Of a stretch of 64,000 bases of DNA, positions 55,074-64,000 are shown piece by piece. The notes beneath the pieces are model-generated. The model had not been told where the DNA came from. It saw nothing but the letters and a program-made list of their open reading frames with translations, and did no database searches. Source of the stretch: Trichosporon coremiiforme. Its lineage: Eukaryota; Basidiomycota; Tremellomycetes; Trichosporonales; Trichosporonaceae. Both the position numbers and the translations under genes were made by a program. How positions within the stretch are numbered: position 1 is the stretch's first letter; each line of letters opens with the position of its first letter. Where the stretch lies: positions 1,039,980 to 1,103,979 of the forward strand of contig BCJJ01000013.1 of NCBI GenBank assembly GCA_039545355.1, read 5' to 3'.

Positions 55074-56815
55074 ATGCGTGAGGTCATCTCCGTGAGTACA
55101 GCCGCGCAGTCGTCCGAGCGAGCGATCGCATCGATTGCCAAAGTTGAGAGAGAGAACACGCACTGACCCTTTCCAGGTTCACGTCGGTCAGGCCGGTACG
55201 TTGCCCAGAAGAACGCTCCGCTGGCGCTTGCAAGCGTCCAAATTGCGGAGCACAAGACACACCGTGACGCTGACTTTTTTCTAGGTGTCCAGATCGGTAA
55301 CGCCTGTTGGGAGCTCTACACCATTGAGCACGGCCTCAGCGTGAGTACGGCAGAAGGAAGCGGCCGCAACTGCGGGACCAACATAAAGGGACCTGAAGCC
55401 TGCGACGATTTCAACGACGTGGCGTACACCCGTGCACTCGTGCTAACTCCCTTTCCAGCCCGATGGCCGCCTCATGGAGGGCTCTCCCTCGCACAACGAC
55501 GACGGTTTCTCGACCTTCTTCTCCGAGACCGGCTCCGGCAAGCACGTTCCCCGTTCGCTCTACGTAAGTTTTGACTTTGACTTTGGGGCAGTAAACAACA
55601 AACCCGCTGACACTCCGTCCAGGTTGACCTTGAGCCCAATGTCATCGACGAGGTCCGCACCGGTACCTACCGCTCGCTCTTCCACCCGGAGACCATGATC
55701 ACCGGCAAGGAGGACGCCGCCAACAACTGTGAGTGGCGCAAAGATGCATGAGAGGCTAACGAGGATTAGACGCCCGTGGTCACTACACCATCGGCAAGGA
55801 GCTCGTCGACTCTGTCCTTGAACAGGTCCGTCGTCTCGCCGACAACTGTTCCGGCCTCCAGGGCTTCTTCGTCTTCCACTCGTTCGGTGGTGGTACCGGC
55901 TCCGGTTTCGGTGCGCTCCTCCTTGAGCGCCTCTCGACCGACTACGGCAAGAAGTCGAAGCTCGAGTTCTCGGTCTACCCCGCCCCCAAGATGTCCACCT
56001 CGGTTGTTGAGCCGTACAACTCGGTTCTCACGACCCACACGACCCTCGAGCACTCTGACTGTTCGTTCATGGTCGACAACGAGGCCATCTACGACATCTG
56101 TCGCCGCAACCTCGGCATTGCCTCTCCTTCTTTCACCAACCTTAACCGCCTGATNGCNCAGGTCGTCTCGTCGATCACTGCCTCGCTCCGNTTCGACGGC
56201 TCGCTCAACGTTGACCTGAACGAGTTCCAGACCAACCTTGTTCCTTTCCCCCGTATCCACTTCCCTCTCGCCACNTACGCCCCCGTCATCTCTGCTGACA
56301 AGGCGTTCCACGAGTCCAACTCTGTCGCCGAGATGACCATCTCGTGCTTCGAGTCCAACAACCAGATGGTCAAGTGCGACCCCCGCCAGGGCAAGTACAT
56401 GGCCTGTTGTCTTCTGTACCGTGGTGACGTCGTCCCCAAGGACGTCAACGCCGCTGTCGCCAACGTGCGTACGAAGCGCACCATCCAGTTCGTCGACTGG
56501 TGCCCCACCGGCTTCAAGCTCGGTATCTGCAACGAGCCCCCCGCGCTCGTCCCCGGCGGCGACCTCGCCAAGGTCTCGCGCTCGCTCTGCATGCTGTCCA
56601 ACACGACCTCGATCGCGACCGCCTGGGCCCGCCTCGACAACAAGTTCGACCTGCTCTACTCGAAGCGCGCCTTCGTGCACTGGTACGTCGGCGAGGGTAT
56701 GGAGGAGGGCGAGTTCTCCGAGGCGCGCGAGGACCTCGCCGCCCTCGAGAAGGACTACCAGGAGGTCGGCGAGGAGAGCGCCGAGGACGAGGAGGAGTAC
56801 GCCGAGGAGTACTAA
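55074..56815 (+). CDS. Alpha-tubulin
   Basis: Six exons (55074-55091, 55177-55195, 55285-55340, 55459-55563, 55623-55728, 55770-56815) give 449 residues, the standard length. It opens [20 protein letters not shown], has the GTP-binding loop GGGTGSG, and ends EEEYAEEY with the terminal tyrosine used in the detyrosination cycle of many eukaryotes. It pairs with beta-tubulin to build microtubules. The lumenal loop that carries acetylated Lys40 in animals reads [11 protein letters not shown] here and lacks a lysine. Four bases are undetermined (56155, 56158, 56191, 56275), all at third codon positions (atN, gcN, cgN, acN), so only the first could change an amino acid (Ile or Met). The early clustering of introns in the first 100 codons is typical of fungal tubulin genes. 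A second alpha-tubulin gene is common in this group. Confidence 0.97.
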
Positions 56816-57332
56816 GTGTACTTCGCTTGTCGTGGTCGTGCGTGGTATGAATTTAGCGTTGTCCGTGAGTTATCATCCTTCCGATGCGAGCGGCGCGATA
56901 GTTTTCCGTATGTGAGACACAGTTTAATGAACGCCTTGCCTTTTCATCTTTCCAAGCAGCCCCCGGCTAGGGGGACTGCGTCTGCCGCATGCTGCAGGTC
57001 ATTCAGAGACCAGTCCAGACCGCACGGTTGCGACACAGCGTTACAACTGACCCACTGCATGGTAGTGCTTGGTGCTTTGGTGGTGCTCGGTGGCCACCCG
57101 ATCGAAGCAAGTTTGTGGGCACCCAGCAGCTGGCGCAAAAGTCAACTCTAGGGGCTTGGGAAACGACGCGTGGACAGACGCGCCGTGTTTACCTCTTCTG
57201 GGCCGAACGCGTCGAGGCACCAGGGCGGCCAAAAGGGACCTCAGGGTCTAAGCACGTGGGTGTATCCTGATACTCTTCGAGGCCAGTAGGTTACGTAAGT
57301 CGAGTTCGGGTGGTGGCAGTCTGGTCCGTCTG

Positions 57333-57453
57333 GTGAGTGCGTGAGCACGCCAGTATGTGAGTGTGTGATTGAGAGTGATGAGGGTGAGGATGTGAGTACG
57401 TGAGGATGTGAGTAGGTGACCATGTGAGTATGTGGGGACGTGAGGATGTGGGG
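57333..57453. repeat. Degenerate GTGAGTA(C/T)/GTGAGGAT tandem repeat
   Basis: About a dozen 8-bp units of the form GTGAGTAC, GTGAGGAT or GTGAGTAT follow one another with small changes. No reading frame of interest crosses the array. Confidence 0.6.
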
Positions 57454-57514
57454 TGGAAACGAGTTGCATGGGCTGATATAGATGAGAAGCTATGGATACA
57501 TGTTCGGTCGGTCT

Positions 57515-57548
57515 GGTCGGGTCAGGTCGGGTCGGGTCGGGTTGGGTC
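57515..57548. repeat. GGGTC pentamer array
   Basis: About six copies of GGGTC with one GGTCA and one GGTTG variant stand between the two larger arrays. Confidence 0.6.
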
Positions 57549-57665
57549 TTTTGGATGTGTCTTTGGAATCGCGGTGTGGTCTGCGAGAATAGATGGGGAG
57601 GAGGGGATGGGGGGGGAGGTATGTGCATTGCGGTCGATTTTGGTCGTTTGGTTCGAGTTTGGGAA

Positions 57666-57742
57666 TCTTCTGGGTATCTTCTGTATCTTCTGGGTATCTT
57701 CTGGGTATCGTTTGGGTATCTTCTGGGTATCTTCTGGATATC
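57666..57742. repeat. 11-bp minisatellite TCTTCTGGGTA, seven copies
   Basis: Seven units follow each other; one is shortened by two bases (ttctgtatc), one has cgtttggg, and the last is ttctggata. The minus-strand frames through it show a spurious repeating Arg-Tyr-Pro-Glu-Asp-Thr peptide. Confidence 0.75.
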
Positions 57743-60356
57743 TGCCGAATGGGTATAGGGTATAGCGGAAGGGAGTCCGTCACTCTTGTTACAGGAGGGA
57801 GCCTGCATCTCGTGGGGGGGGCAGGCCAGCTGCCGTTCGGTTCGTTCACTGTTCACCGCCAGGGTGTGGCAGACCAGCTGCTCGTCGTATCCGTGACAGT
57901 CCAGCTGTCATGCAGTCCTGCCGCAATTCGTAGACCAGATACTTGGCACTCCGTGCTCGTTGGTGTGGCAGCTCAGCTGCGTCTCAGCCCGGCTGAGATT
58001 CGGGCTCTGCCCTATATTTGGTCCAGCCAAGATCGGTCCAGCCGTAAGGGCTCAGCCCTTTCGTATCAAATCATCTAGATTCCGTCATTTCGTGTCGTTG
58101 AGTTGTTTTCGTGTCGTGAGGGGAAGCAAAGAGTGAGGTTAGATGGTGAACGTGCCCCGGGCAGTAAGGTGCACGACCCGCGCCGGTCTCAGACGCGCCG
58201 AGGGCGGATACCACCCCATACTCGGTCTGGGGGACTTGTACCGCTCCAGAGGGGTTACGGAGGCGTTGTGGGGTGGGAGGGACGGGGCCGGCGCACTGGG
58301 GGCTGGGAGGAGGGGCGGGGACGGGATCTGGATTCGGAGTGGTGGCGGAGAGGTTGGGATGCTCATGTTGAGCTTGGGGATGGGATGGAAGAGACGTTGG
58401 ATCGGAGGGGGGGGTTTAAGTACTAACGAGCCGGTGTGTAGCATGGCCAGACTGTAGCGCTCAGAGAAGGGCCACGGAGCTCCGACACCGAGCGAGTGTG
58501 ACCCAGGTCGAGGTCTCGAGATGATACCGACCAGATGTAACCAACTTGAAGCAACGGATGTCAAACGCCACAAGGTGAAACTCGGTCAAGGATCTGTATC
58601 CGCAGCAACAGGGCGGCAACCGGATGTCCAACTCGTGGGTGAACATATCCTGGACTGGCCAGCATATTTGCAACACGGAGTCTTAACGGGACACGGCGAG
58701 GAAACATCGGCCGCGGTCCCGTGGGTCAGTCGTGTCAGCAATGTATCAAAGGACGCTGAGTATGCATCTGTAGCTGCTCATGGTATGGTGTTCAAACGTA
58801 TCAGGAAGTCCTGCGACGTGTCAGAGGTGGAGTACCTGACAGTGAGATGGCGACGTTTCATCTAACTGACGATCTTGACCGAGGTGGCGACGGACTTCGG
58901 AGACCAGGAGCCAGCCGCGATCCGGGACCTAAATACCTACAAATGAGTCAAAAGTGTACGTCGCGACATTCACTTCGCAGGGTCTACTGCATCAAGCACC
59001 TTGTCAAGAAGTAGTAGAAATACGACGTCCAAATGCAGACGTCGGATGTCAGTTGTTAACTTGCGACGTTCGCGGCGAGGGGACCCCGATGACCGTCCTC
59101 ACGTGCCGCCTCGTCGTCGTGGACCATGGTCAATGAAAGCAAAACTCTGAAATGTGTCCGAGCCGGTGTGTTTCCGATCTGAATTCAGACAGAAGGGCAT
59201 AACCGGACCGCAGCGAAGGCTCCGCGACGCTGGTACCGAGGATACTACCGGGTTACCTCATTGCGGTGCTGTGCTGGACATGACGGGCACGGGGAAGTCT
59301 CACTTCGCCACTCTCCCACTCTGCTCCACACCACCACTCACACCACCTCATTCTCCTCTGAATCTGCAGGATCCTTTAATACATCCTGGTCGGTGGTGAA
59401 GAGAAGGAAGGAGAAAGAGGACGTGGAAGACAGAGGCCACTCGGAGAACCTGTAGGGTGGCGAAGGACGAATTTGCTTCCCGAACCAGATTCCCAGATGA
59501 CCGAGATTGGAATGAAACACCCTCCTGAAGATTCACCTCTGCCTCATACCTTGTGCCTGCTCCAGACCCGGTGATCCAGACAGCCGGGCACATCGCACCC
59601 CGCACCCCGCACGCGGTCGAGAACGAAGTCAAAGGGGCGGTCAATTACGATCGCCTGTGACTTTGCACCACGGGCTCGTCTGGGTGCCGGCACGAAGCAG
59701 GTCACGCACGCACAGTCCCAACACTTCGGGCACACAGTGACGACCCCAGATTGAGTGTGCGCACAGTGACCACTTGTGCCCGCAGTAGGAGACCGCGCAG
59801 TGACCAAAGGTGCCCGCACGACGACCTAACGCACGCACGGTGAACAAAGGCTTCAACCCAAGATACCCTAAAGTTTGGCTCATTGTCCATGCTCACTTGG
59901 GGTCCTTAGTGCTCCGATCAGAGCGGTGCACACTCATGTATCCTCGGTTCGTAGTGTCGTGACAATGAGCAGAATGGCTCGAGGCACAAGCGCCGCTTGC
60001 ATCTCAACACTCGCTTTGCTTCTTTTCCGGGCTCGGGCTCCCGAGGCATCCACTCACCGCCGGCCGATGGTCGGCCGTGCACTGAGAGACTGTGAAACCG
60101 AAGCTATAGTATCGGCATGTTTCTGACCCCGGCACTCCACACAGTGCACGAAATCCACTACACAATGCCCAACGTAGTGCGACTGCATCGGAGACACAGC
60201 GAAGACACATTCATAACGATGCGATAAAGGCTACATGAAACGTCACCTTGGGGTCGTTTGAGATGTCTACATGATTGTTCCCACTCACACCTCGGTATGT
60301 CACATCTCTCCGCTCAAGTGTCCGCGGGCACCTCTCCCTCCTCCGCAGTAAGCGGC

Positions 60357-62030
60357 CTAATGGCCGAGACCGCGACACCTCTCTCCCAACCGTACCCGGG
60401 CATGAATCTCATCCACGAACATGCGCACGACATTCAGTGCCTCGCGCTCGCCGAGTCCCGGATCTCCCACTTTGCGCACGACGTCGCGCTCCTCTTTCGC
60501 CGTGGCCACGTCATCGAACCCCCTCACTATCCGCAGGAGCTCGAAGCGCCAGCCCTCCGACCGACGGCGGGGAGGCACGGGTGGCGCACCCGCTACACTG
60601 GCGCGGCGCCAGAGCGTCTCCCTCGGTACGGGCTTGCGGCCCCGCTTGTCGTTGTGTAACATGAGCAATGCGTTGAAAGGTGGTAGTTCGGGATCTGTAT
60701 CTGATGTATCCGAGGTGGAGCGTTCCAGAGCGGCGAGCGAGGGCTGATGTAGCGGCGGCAGGTCCTCGTCTGACTCGGAGGAGTTGAGCGATGAGGAGAG
60801 ACTGGGCACGCCGGAGCCAGAGGAACCGGAGGAGCCTGTCGATGTCGAGCGTGTCAGAACCTCGGCGGTCTGAGGTAGCGGCAGTTCCGGGACGGAGAGC
60901 GGGGTGGCGTATCGCGTGATTGGCTCGTTGTAGCTCACACCCGTTGCCTGCGGCTCGAGCGGGAGGGGGACGTAGGAACGGATCGTGGGCGGCGAGCGGA
61001 CACGCACCGGTGGCGACGTGACGCGCGAAGGCGGGGTGGTACTGGCGGCCCGAGGCGGAGAAGCAACGCGGCGCGGGGTCATCGGCGCCGGCGACCCGGA
61101 CAGAGGCAAGTACGGTGCGAAGCTGTGGCCTATCGAGTGCCGCGATGCGACGGCCGAGAGGGAGAGACGTTCCATCGTGCGCTGGAAGTCGCTCGGCGAA
61201 GCAGACGGAAGGCGGTACTCGTTGGTTCGGAGCGAGCCCGAACTGGGGTATGACGGCGGTAGCGGGCGGCATACCGTTGCTGATGGGGCTTCGCAACCCG
61301 GTGCCGGCGTGCGATCGGGGCGGTCGGGCAGTTTGTCCTCCGTCTTCGGCAGGGAGGGGCAGCGGCTCGGTGGCGATGAACCCGTCGCTAAATCGATAGA
61401 GGGCATCGAGGGCGTGCGTCCGGGCACGGGGGTCGGTGCCGAGATGCTGTCCTTGAATCTCTTGGGTGTCTCGGGCAATGGCGCTGTTGGCACCTTGCTC
61501 GCCTTGCGCGCGGGGAGGAGCGACTTCCTAAGCGCCGTAGCGCGCGAGGGCGGCGATGACTTGCGCGGCGGCGGGCTCGACATGCGCCGCTCTGGCGCGG
61601 TGTCTGCCGTCGATGGGCGGGCTTTCTGGTAATGAGGCGTTGAGGGGGCTGAGGGCTTCTCAGTGCTTGGAGTGCGCGCGGGGGTGCACGGCCGCGTTGT
61701 CTTTGGGGTCGACTTTGCGGTTGCCAGTGGGGTTGAGGGTCGAGGGGACGAGGCTCTCGCAGGCGTCGATGGTCTCTGGGCTGGCGTCGAGGGCCGCGGT
61801 GGCGAAGCCGACTCGGCAGACTCATCGGACAGCGTCTCCTGCCTGTCCCCGGAGATCGAGTTGCGCCGCCCCAACAGACCCAGCTCGGGGATGCAGGGTG
61901 GCTCCTTGTCCAGCCGCGATGTCGGGATCTCGGGTACCGGCGCCGGGGGTATCTTCGGGCGGTCGAGGAGGCTGCCCCACGACGACGCGCGGTTGTGCTT
62001 TGAGCTGCTCCGTCGCTTCAGGAGGAACAT
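60357..62030 (-). CDS. Ser/Pro-rich disordered protein with ordered C-terminus
   Basis: A single exon of 557 residues opens MFLLKRRSSSKHNRASSWGS. Most of it is low-complexity Ser/Pro/Thr/Arg with many SP, TP and SPPR motifs, expected to be phosphorylated by proline-directed kinases. The last 110 residues look ordered: a Ser/Asp/Glu-rich acidic bridge, then SEGWRFELLRIVRGFDDVAT, EERDVVRKVGDPGLGEREAL and NVVRMFVDEIHARVRLGERC. This C-terminal block may be the working part, but I do not recognise its family. The ATG at 62030 was chosen because the only codons further upstream in frame are non-ATG, and a TATA box lies about 63 bases upstream. It is divergent to the WD40 gene. In composition it resembles the Ser/Pro-rich protein at 27.6-29 kb, but no direct sequence relation is visible. 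Confidence 0.75.
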   Translation of the reverse strand: MFLLKRRSSSKHNRASSWGSLLDRPKIPPAPVPEIPTSRLDKEPPCIPELGLLGRRNSISGDRQETLSDESAESASPPRPSTPAQRPSTPARASSPRPSTPLATAKSTPKTTRPCTPARTPSTEKPSAPSTPHYQKARPSTADTAPERRMSSPPPRKSSPPSRATALRKSLLPARKASKVPTAPLPETPKRFKDSISAPTPVPGRTPSMPSIDLATGSSPPSRCPSLPKTEDKLPDRPDRTPAPGCEAPSATVCRPLPPSYPSSGSLRTNEYRLPSASPSDFQRTMERLSLSAVASRHSIGHSFAPYLPLSGSPAPMTPRRVASPPRAASTTPPSRVTSPPVRVRSPPTIRSYVPLPLEPQATGVSYNEPITRYATPLSVPELPLPQTAEVLTRSTSTGSSGSSGSGVPSLSSSLNSSESDEDLPPLHQPSLAALERSTSDTSDTDPELPPFNALLMLHNDKRGRKPVPRETLWRRASVAGAPPVPPRRRSEGWRFELLRIVRGFDDVATAKEERDVVRKVGDPGLGEREALNVVRMFVDEIHARVRLGERCRGLGH

Positions 62031-62092
62031 GCTGATTGTCAGTTGCACAGGAGTAGTTGAGGGGGGACAAGGACAACGGGCTTAGTCTATGG

Positions 62093-62098
62093 TTTATA
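62093..62098 (-). promoter_or_regulatory. TATA box of the Ser/Pro-rich gene
   Basis: TATAAA on the minus strand, inside ATATAAACC, lies about 63 bases before the start codon at 62030. Confidence 0.5.
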
Positions 62099-62810
62099 TG
62101 TTGTTGACAGGGTGTGAGCTCTACGCTCGGGGCAGTGGGGTGCCGTCTGGGGTGTGTCAGATGCGATCTGGGGTGAGGTCGTGAGGACTGAAGGCTGAGG
62201 GGAGGAGAAGTCAAGGTGAAGGTTTAGGACGTCTAGGGAGAAGGTGAAGGCTGAGAAGTGCTGGGGTCGTCCGCAGTGCGCGCTGGTGACGGTGGTCGAG
62301 CGCGCAAGGGCCGCGATCGAGACTGGGTGATCACAGTCGGGGTCGCAGTGACAGACTGGCGTTCCAGGCTGAGTCCGGGGTTGCGCTCGGAGCTGATGGT
62401 GCGTGCGCTGGGACGCTGGTCGCTGCGATGTGCTCGGGCGTGGTGAGAAAGAGTGAGTGGTAGTCACGATCAGACAAACCTCAAACGCGGGTGGCAAGAC
62501 AATGGCATATATGGAACTTGCAGGATCCCAGGATCCGACACGGCGAGGGGGGCAGGAGAATGGAGCAGGGACCAAGGGGGACAAGGAGGGAGGAGAGAGG
62601 GGAGCGGCCATGCGTGTCGGACTGGGTGAGCCTCGTCGTTGTGCCATTGTTTACACTGCCTCGAGCGCGATTAAACGCATCGTCGAGACAGAGGGCGGCA
62701 CGCAGACTGCGTAGCTATTGAGCGACAGGGCAATCTTGAATCGCGGCGTCGATCGCATCGCCGTCGCATCGCCACCGCCGCACCCGATTACGTCAGGCCA
62801 CGCGGCAAAG
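62099..62810. promoter_or_regulatory. Divergent promoter region
   Basis: The region lies between the Ser/Pro-rich gene (minus) and the WD40 gene (plus). No further gene is supported. Confidence 0.35.
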
Positions 62811-62816
62811 CACGTG
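62811..62816. promoter_or_regulatory. CACGTG E-box with adjacent TATA-like sequence
   Basis: CACGTG, the palindromic site of bHLH factors such as Cbf1, is followed directly by acatatattg, which could be the TATA element of the WD40 gene, about 90 bases before its ATG. Confidence 0.4.
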
Positions 62817-62907
62817 ACATATATTGAGCAGCGCGTCGCTCGTCGCCGAGATTGTTGACACGGTGAGCAAAGATGATGAAGTTGCAGGTAGGGGTATCAT
62901 CGCACAC

Positions 62908-64000
62908 ATGACCGTCGAGCCGAGCTTCAAGGAGCACGCGACACTGAACGGGCACTCGAGAAGTGTCACGTCCCTACGTTTCTCCCCCGATGGGAAGACG
63001 CTCGTCTCAGCTGGTGAGTTCGAACTGCCGAAGTCTCGACCGCTCTCGCGACTCTGACCCCTTCCTCGACCCCTCCGCACCCCTCCTTCCCTATCATCCC
63101 CCAACTCCGAAGTCTCCTCATAACGAGACTGCACTACCCTATGTTTCTTCGCCTACTGTTTGCATACGACCCCTCTTGACTCCTGACCGCTATCCTCCTT
63201 CCCCACCGACCCTTAGGTGGCGGGACCGAGAGCTCAGCTAACCACAGGCGCCGACGGCTTCGTGCACGCTTGGGACGCGGCGACAGGAGCCCACCAGCGG
63301 AGTCTACGCGCCCACCGAACCGGAATAAACGAGCTCGACATCTCCCCTGACGGCCTGTACATGGCGACCGCAAGCGACGACACCTCAGTACGAGTGTTCA
63401 GCTGTGACCCTGTCGTGTCTGACCGTTCTGAGCCCCTCCGGACATTGACAGGACACACAGCACCCGTCCTCTGTTGCGCCTGGGGACCAAGGGGGAACAT
63501 GATTGCGACGGGGAGTTTCGACGAGAGCGCCATCGTCTGGGATGTGCGAAGGGGTACGGCACTCAGGAGTTTTCCAGCACACGCCGAGGCGATCTGGACG
63601 ATCGGATGGGACTCAGAGGGCAGTCTGGTCTTGACGGGGAGTGCGGATGGTTTAATGTGAGTAGCTAGCTACGGTGTGAGCTGCCGGGATACGAAGGTTC
63701 AGCTAACCTCAGCCGCCTCTGGGATATAACAACTGCTCAATGTCTCCGAACACTCGACAACGAGACGAACTCGCCCGTCGGGTCTGCGCGCTTCACGCCG
63801 AGCTCCTTCTTCATTCTCTCGGCTACGCTCTCATCCACGATAAGGATATACTCGCTTTACAACTCGAAGGTCCTCAAGACGTTCCGTGACGCCGACTATG
63901 TTTCTGAGCGCTATCCATCCCCAGCCCTCGTCTTCGCTGCGCACGCGGAGGAGACCACGGAGGTCACAGAGGTCACGGAGGTGCGGGAAGAGGATCGGGC
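62908..64000 (+). CDS. WDR5/Swd3-type WD40 protein (COMPASS subunit), 3' end outside window
   Basis: Three exons are visible (62908-63013, 63248-63656, 63713 to the window edge). They encode at least 267 residues with WD40 repeats: LNGHSRSVTSLRFSPDGKTL, then ADGFVHAWDAATGA, SDDTSVRVFSCDP, GSFDESAIVWDVRRGTALRS and SADGLIRLWDITTAQCLRTL. The order and wording match WDR5/Swd3, the beta-propeller core of the Set1/COMPASS H3K4 methyltransferase complex, which would place it in the nucleus. The first ATG in frame is at 62908. The frame is open upstream to 62824 but has no ATG there. The first intron is 234 nt, unusually long for this region. An acidic insert with TTEVTEVTEV lies close to the edge, at about 63948-63980, and is not usual in this family. 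The remaining propeller blades lie beyond 64000. Another WD40 protein is possible but less likely. Confidence 0.82.

Larger units (their letters stand above)
56816..60356. other. Intergenic, 3.5 kb, repeat-rich
   Basis: No gene is supported. It contains three tandem arrays between 57330 and 57745 (listed separately). A less GC-rich block (58500-59150) has a 114-codon open frame (58521-58865 plus) without recognisable domain. Degenerate repeats lie around 59730-59840, where CAGTGAC plus a GTGCCCGCA-like segment recurs about every 35 bp. Confidence 0.45.

Noticed and set aside
57248..57856. A 202-codon minus-strand frame with repeating Tyr-Pro-Glu-Asp-Thr units
   Set aside because: The repeats come from the 11-bp minisatellite read in successive frames; the flanks have no coding character.
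58521..58865. A 114-codon frame ending VEYLTVRWRRFI, faintly like the chromodomain of a Ty3-type integrase
   Set aside because: Only a few residues match, spacing is wrong, and no protease, reverse transcriptase, integrase or LTR is found nearby.
1..64000. CRISPR arrays, bacterial operons, prophage or complete transposable elements
   Set aside because: No regular spaced repeats of CRISPR type, no terminal repeats with target-site duplications and no transposase, integrase or reverse-transcriptase motifs were recognised; gene structure is eukaryotic throughout.

Overview
The window is nuclear DNA of a basidiomycete yeast, most probably of the Trichosporonales (Tremellomycetes). This is inferred from the GC-rich sequence, the many very short spliceosomal introns (mostly 35-65 nt, GTRNGT donors, CTNAY-type branch sites, YAG acceptors), CT-rich leaders upstream of well-expressed genes, and the look of the proteins. 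Species cannot be fixed from sequence alone. About fifteen protein genes are well supported. The rest is long non-coding sequence with short tandem repeats and several frame-shifted gene relics.

Left part (1-23 kb): an intron-containing tRNA-Leu; a frame-shifted relic of an F-box-like gene; dipeptidyl peptidase III; a Gln/Asn-rich stress-type protein; and a secreted M28 aminopeptidase. Then come a Baeyer-Villiger monooxygenase (minus), a class C beta-lactamase-fold serine hydrolase (plus) and a cytochrome b5-acyl-CoA dehydrogenase fusion (plus). These three adjacent genes could form a small catabolic module: ketone to ester or lactone, then hydrolysis, then acyl-CoA oxidation. A mini SANT/Myb protein and a pirin follow.

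Middle (23-44.6 kb): a nucleoporin-like protein with an N-terminal membrane hairpin and about 22 FSFG repeats (POM121-like layout); a Ser/Pro-rich disordered protein; and an SAM methyltransferase with a long disordered N-terminal half. Next is a gene-poor stretch with a 19-G run and gene relics, then a GPI-anchored surface protein.

Right part (44.6-64 kb): neutral trehalase (10 exons, PKA-type sites); an alpha/beta hydrolase (10 exons); alpha-tubulin (6 exons, carrying four N bases, all at third codon positions); a repeat-rich intergenic block with an 11-bp minisatellite; a second Ser/Pro-rich disordered protein; and the first exons of a WDR5/Swd3-type WD40 protein cut by the window end.

Exon borders were set by hand from splice signals and reading-frame continuity. 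All functions come from recognisable motifs, not from database searches.
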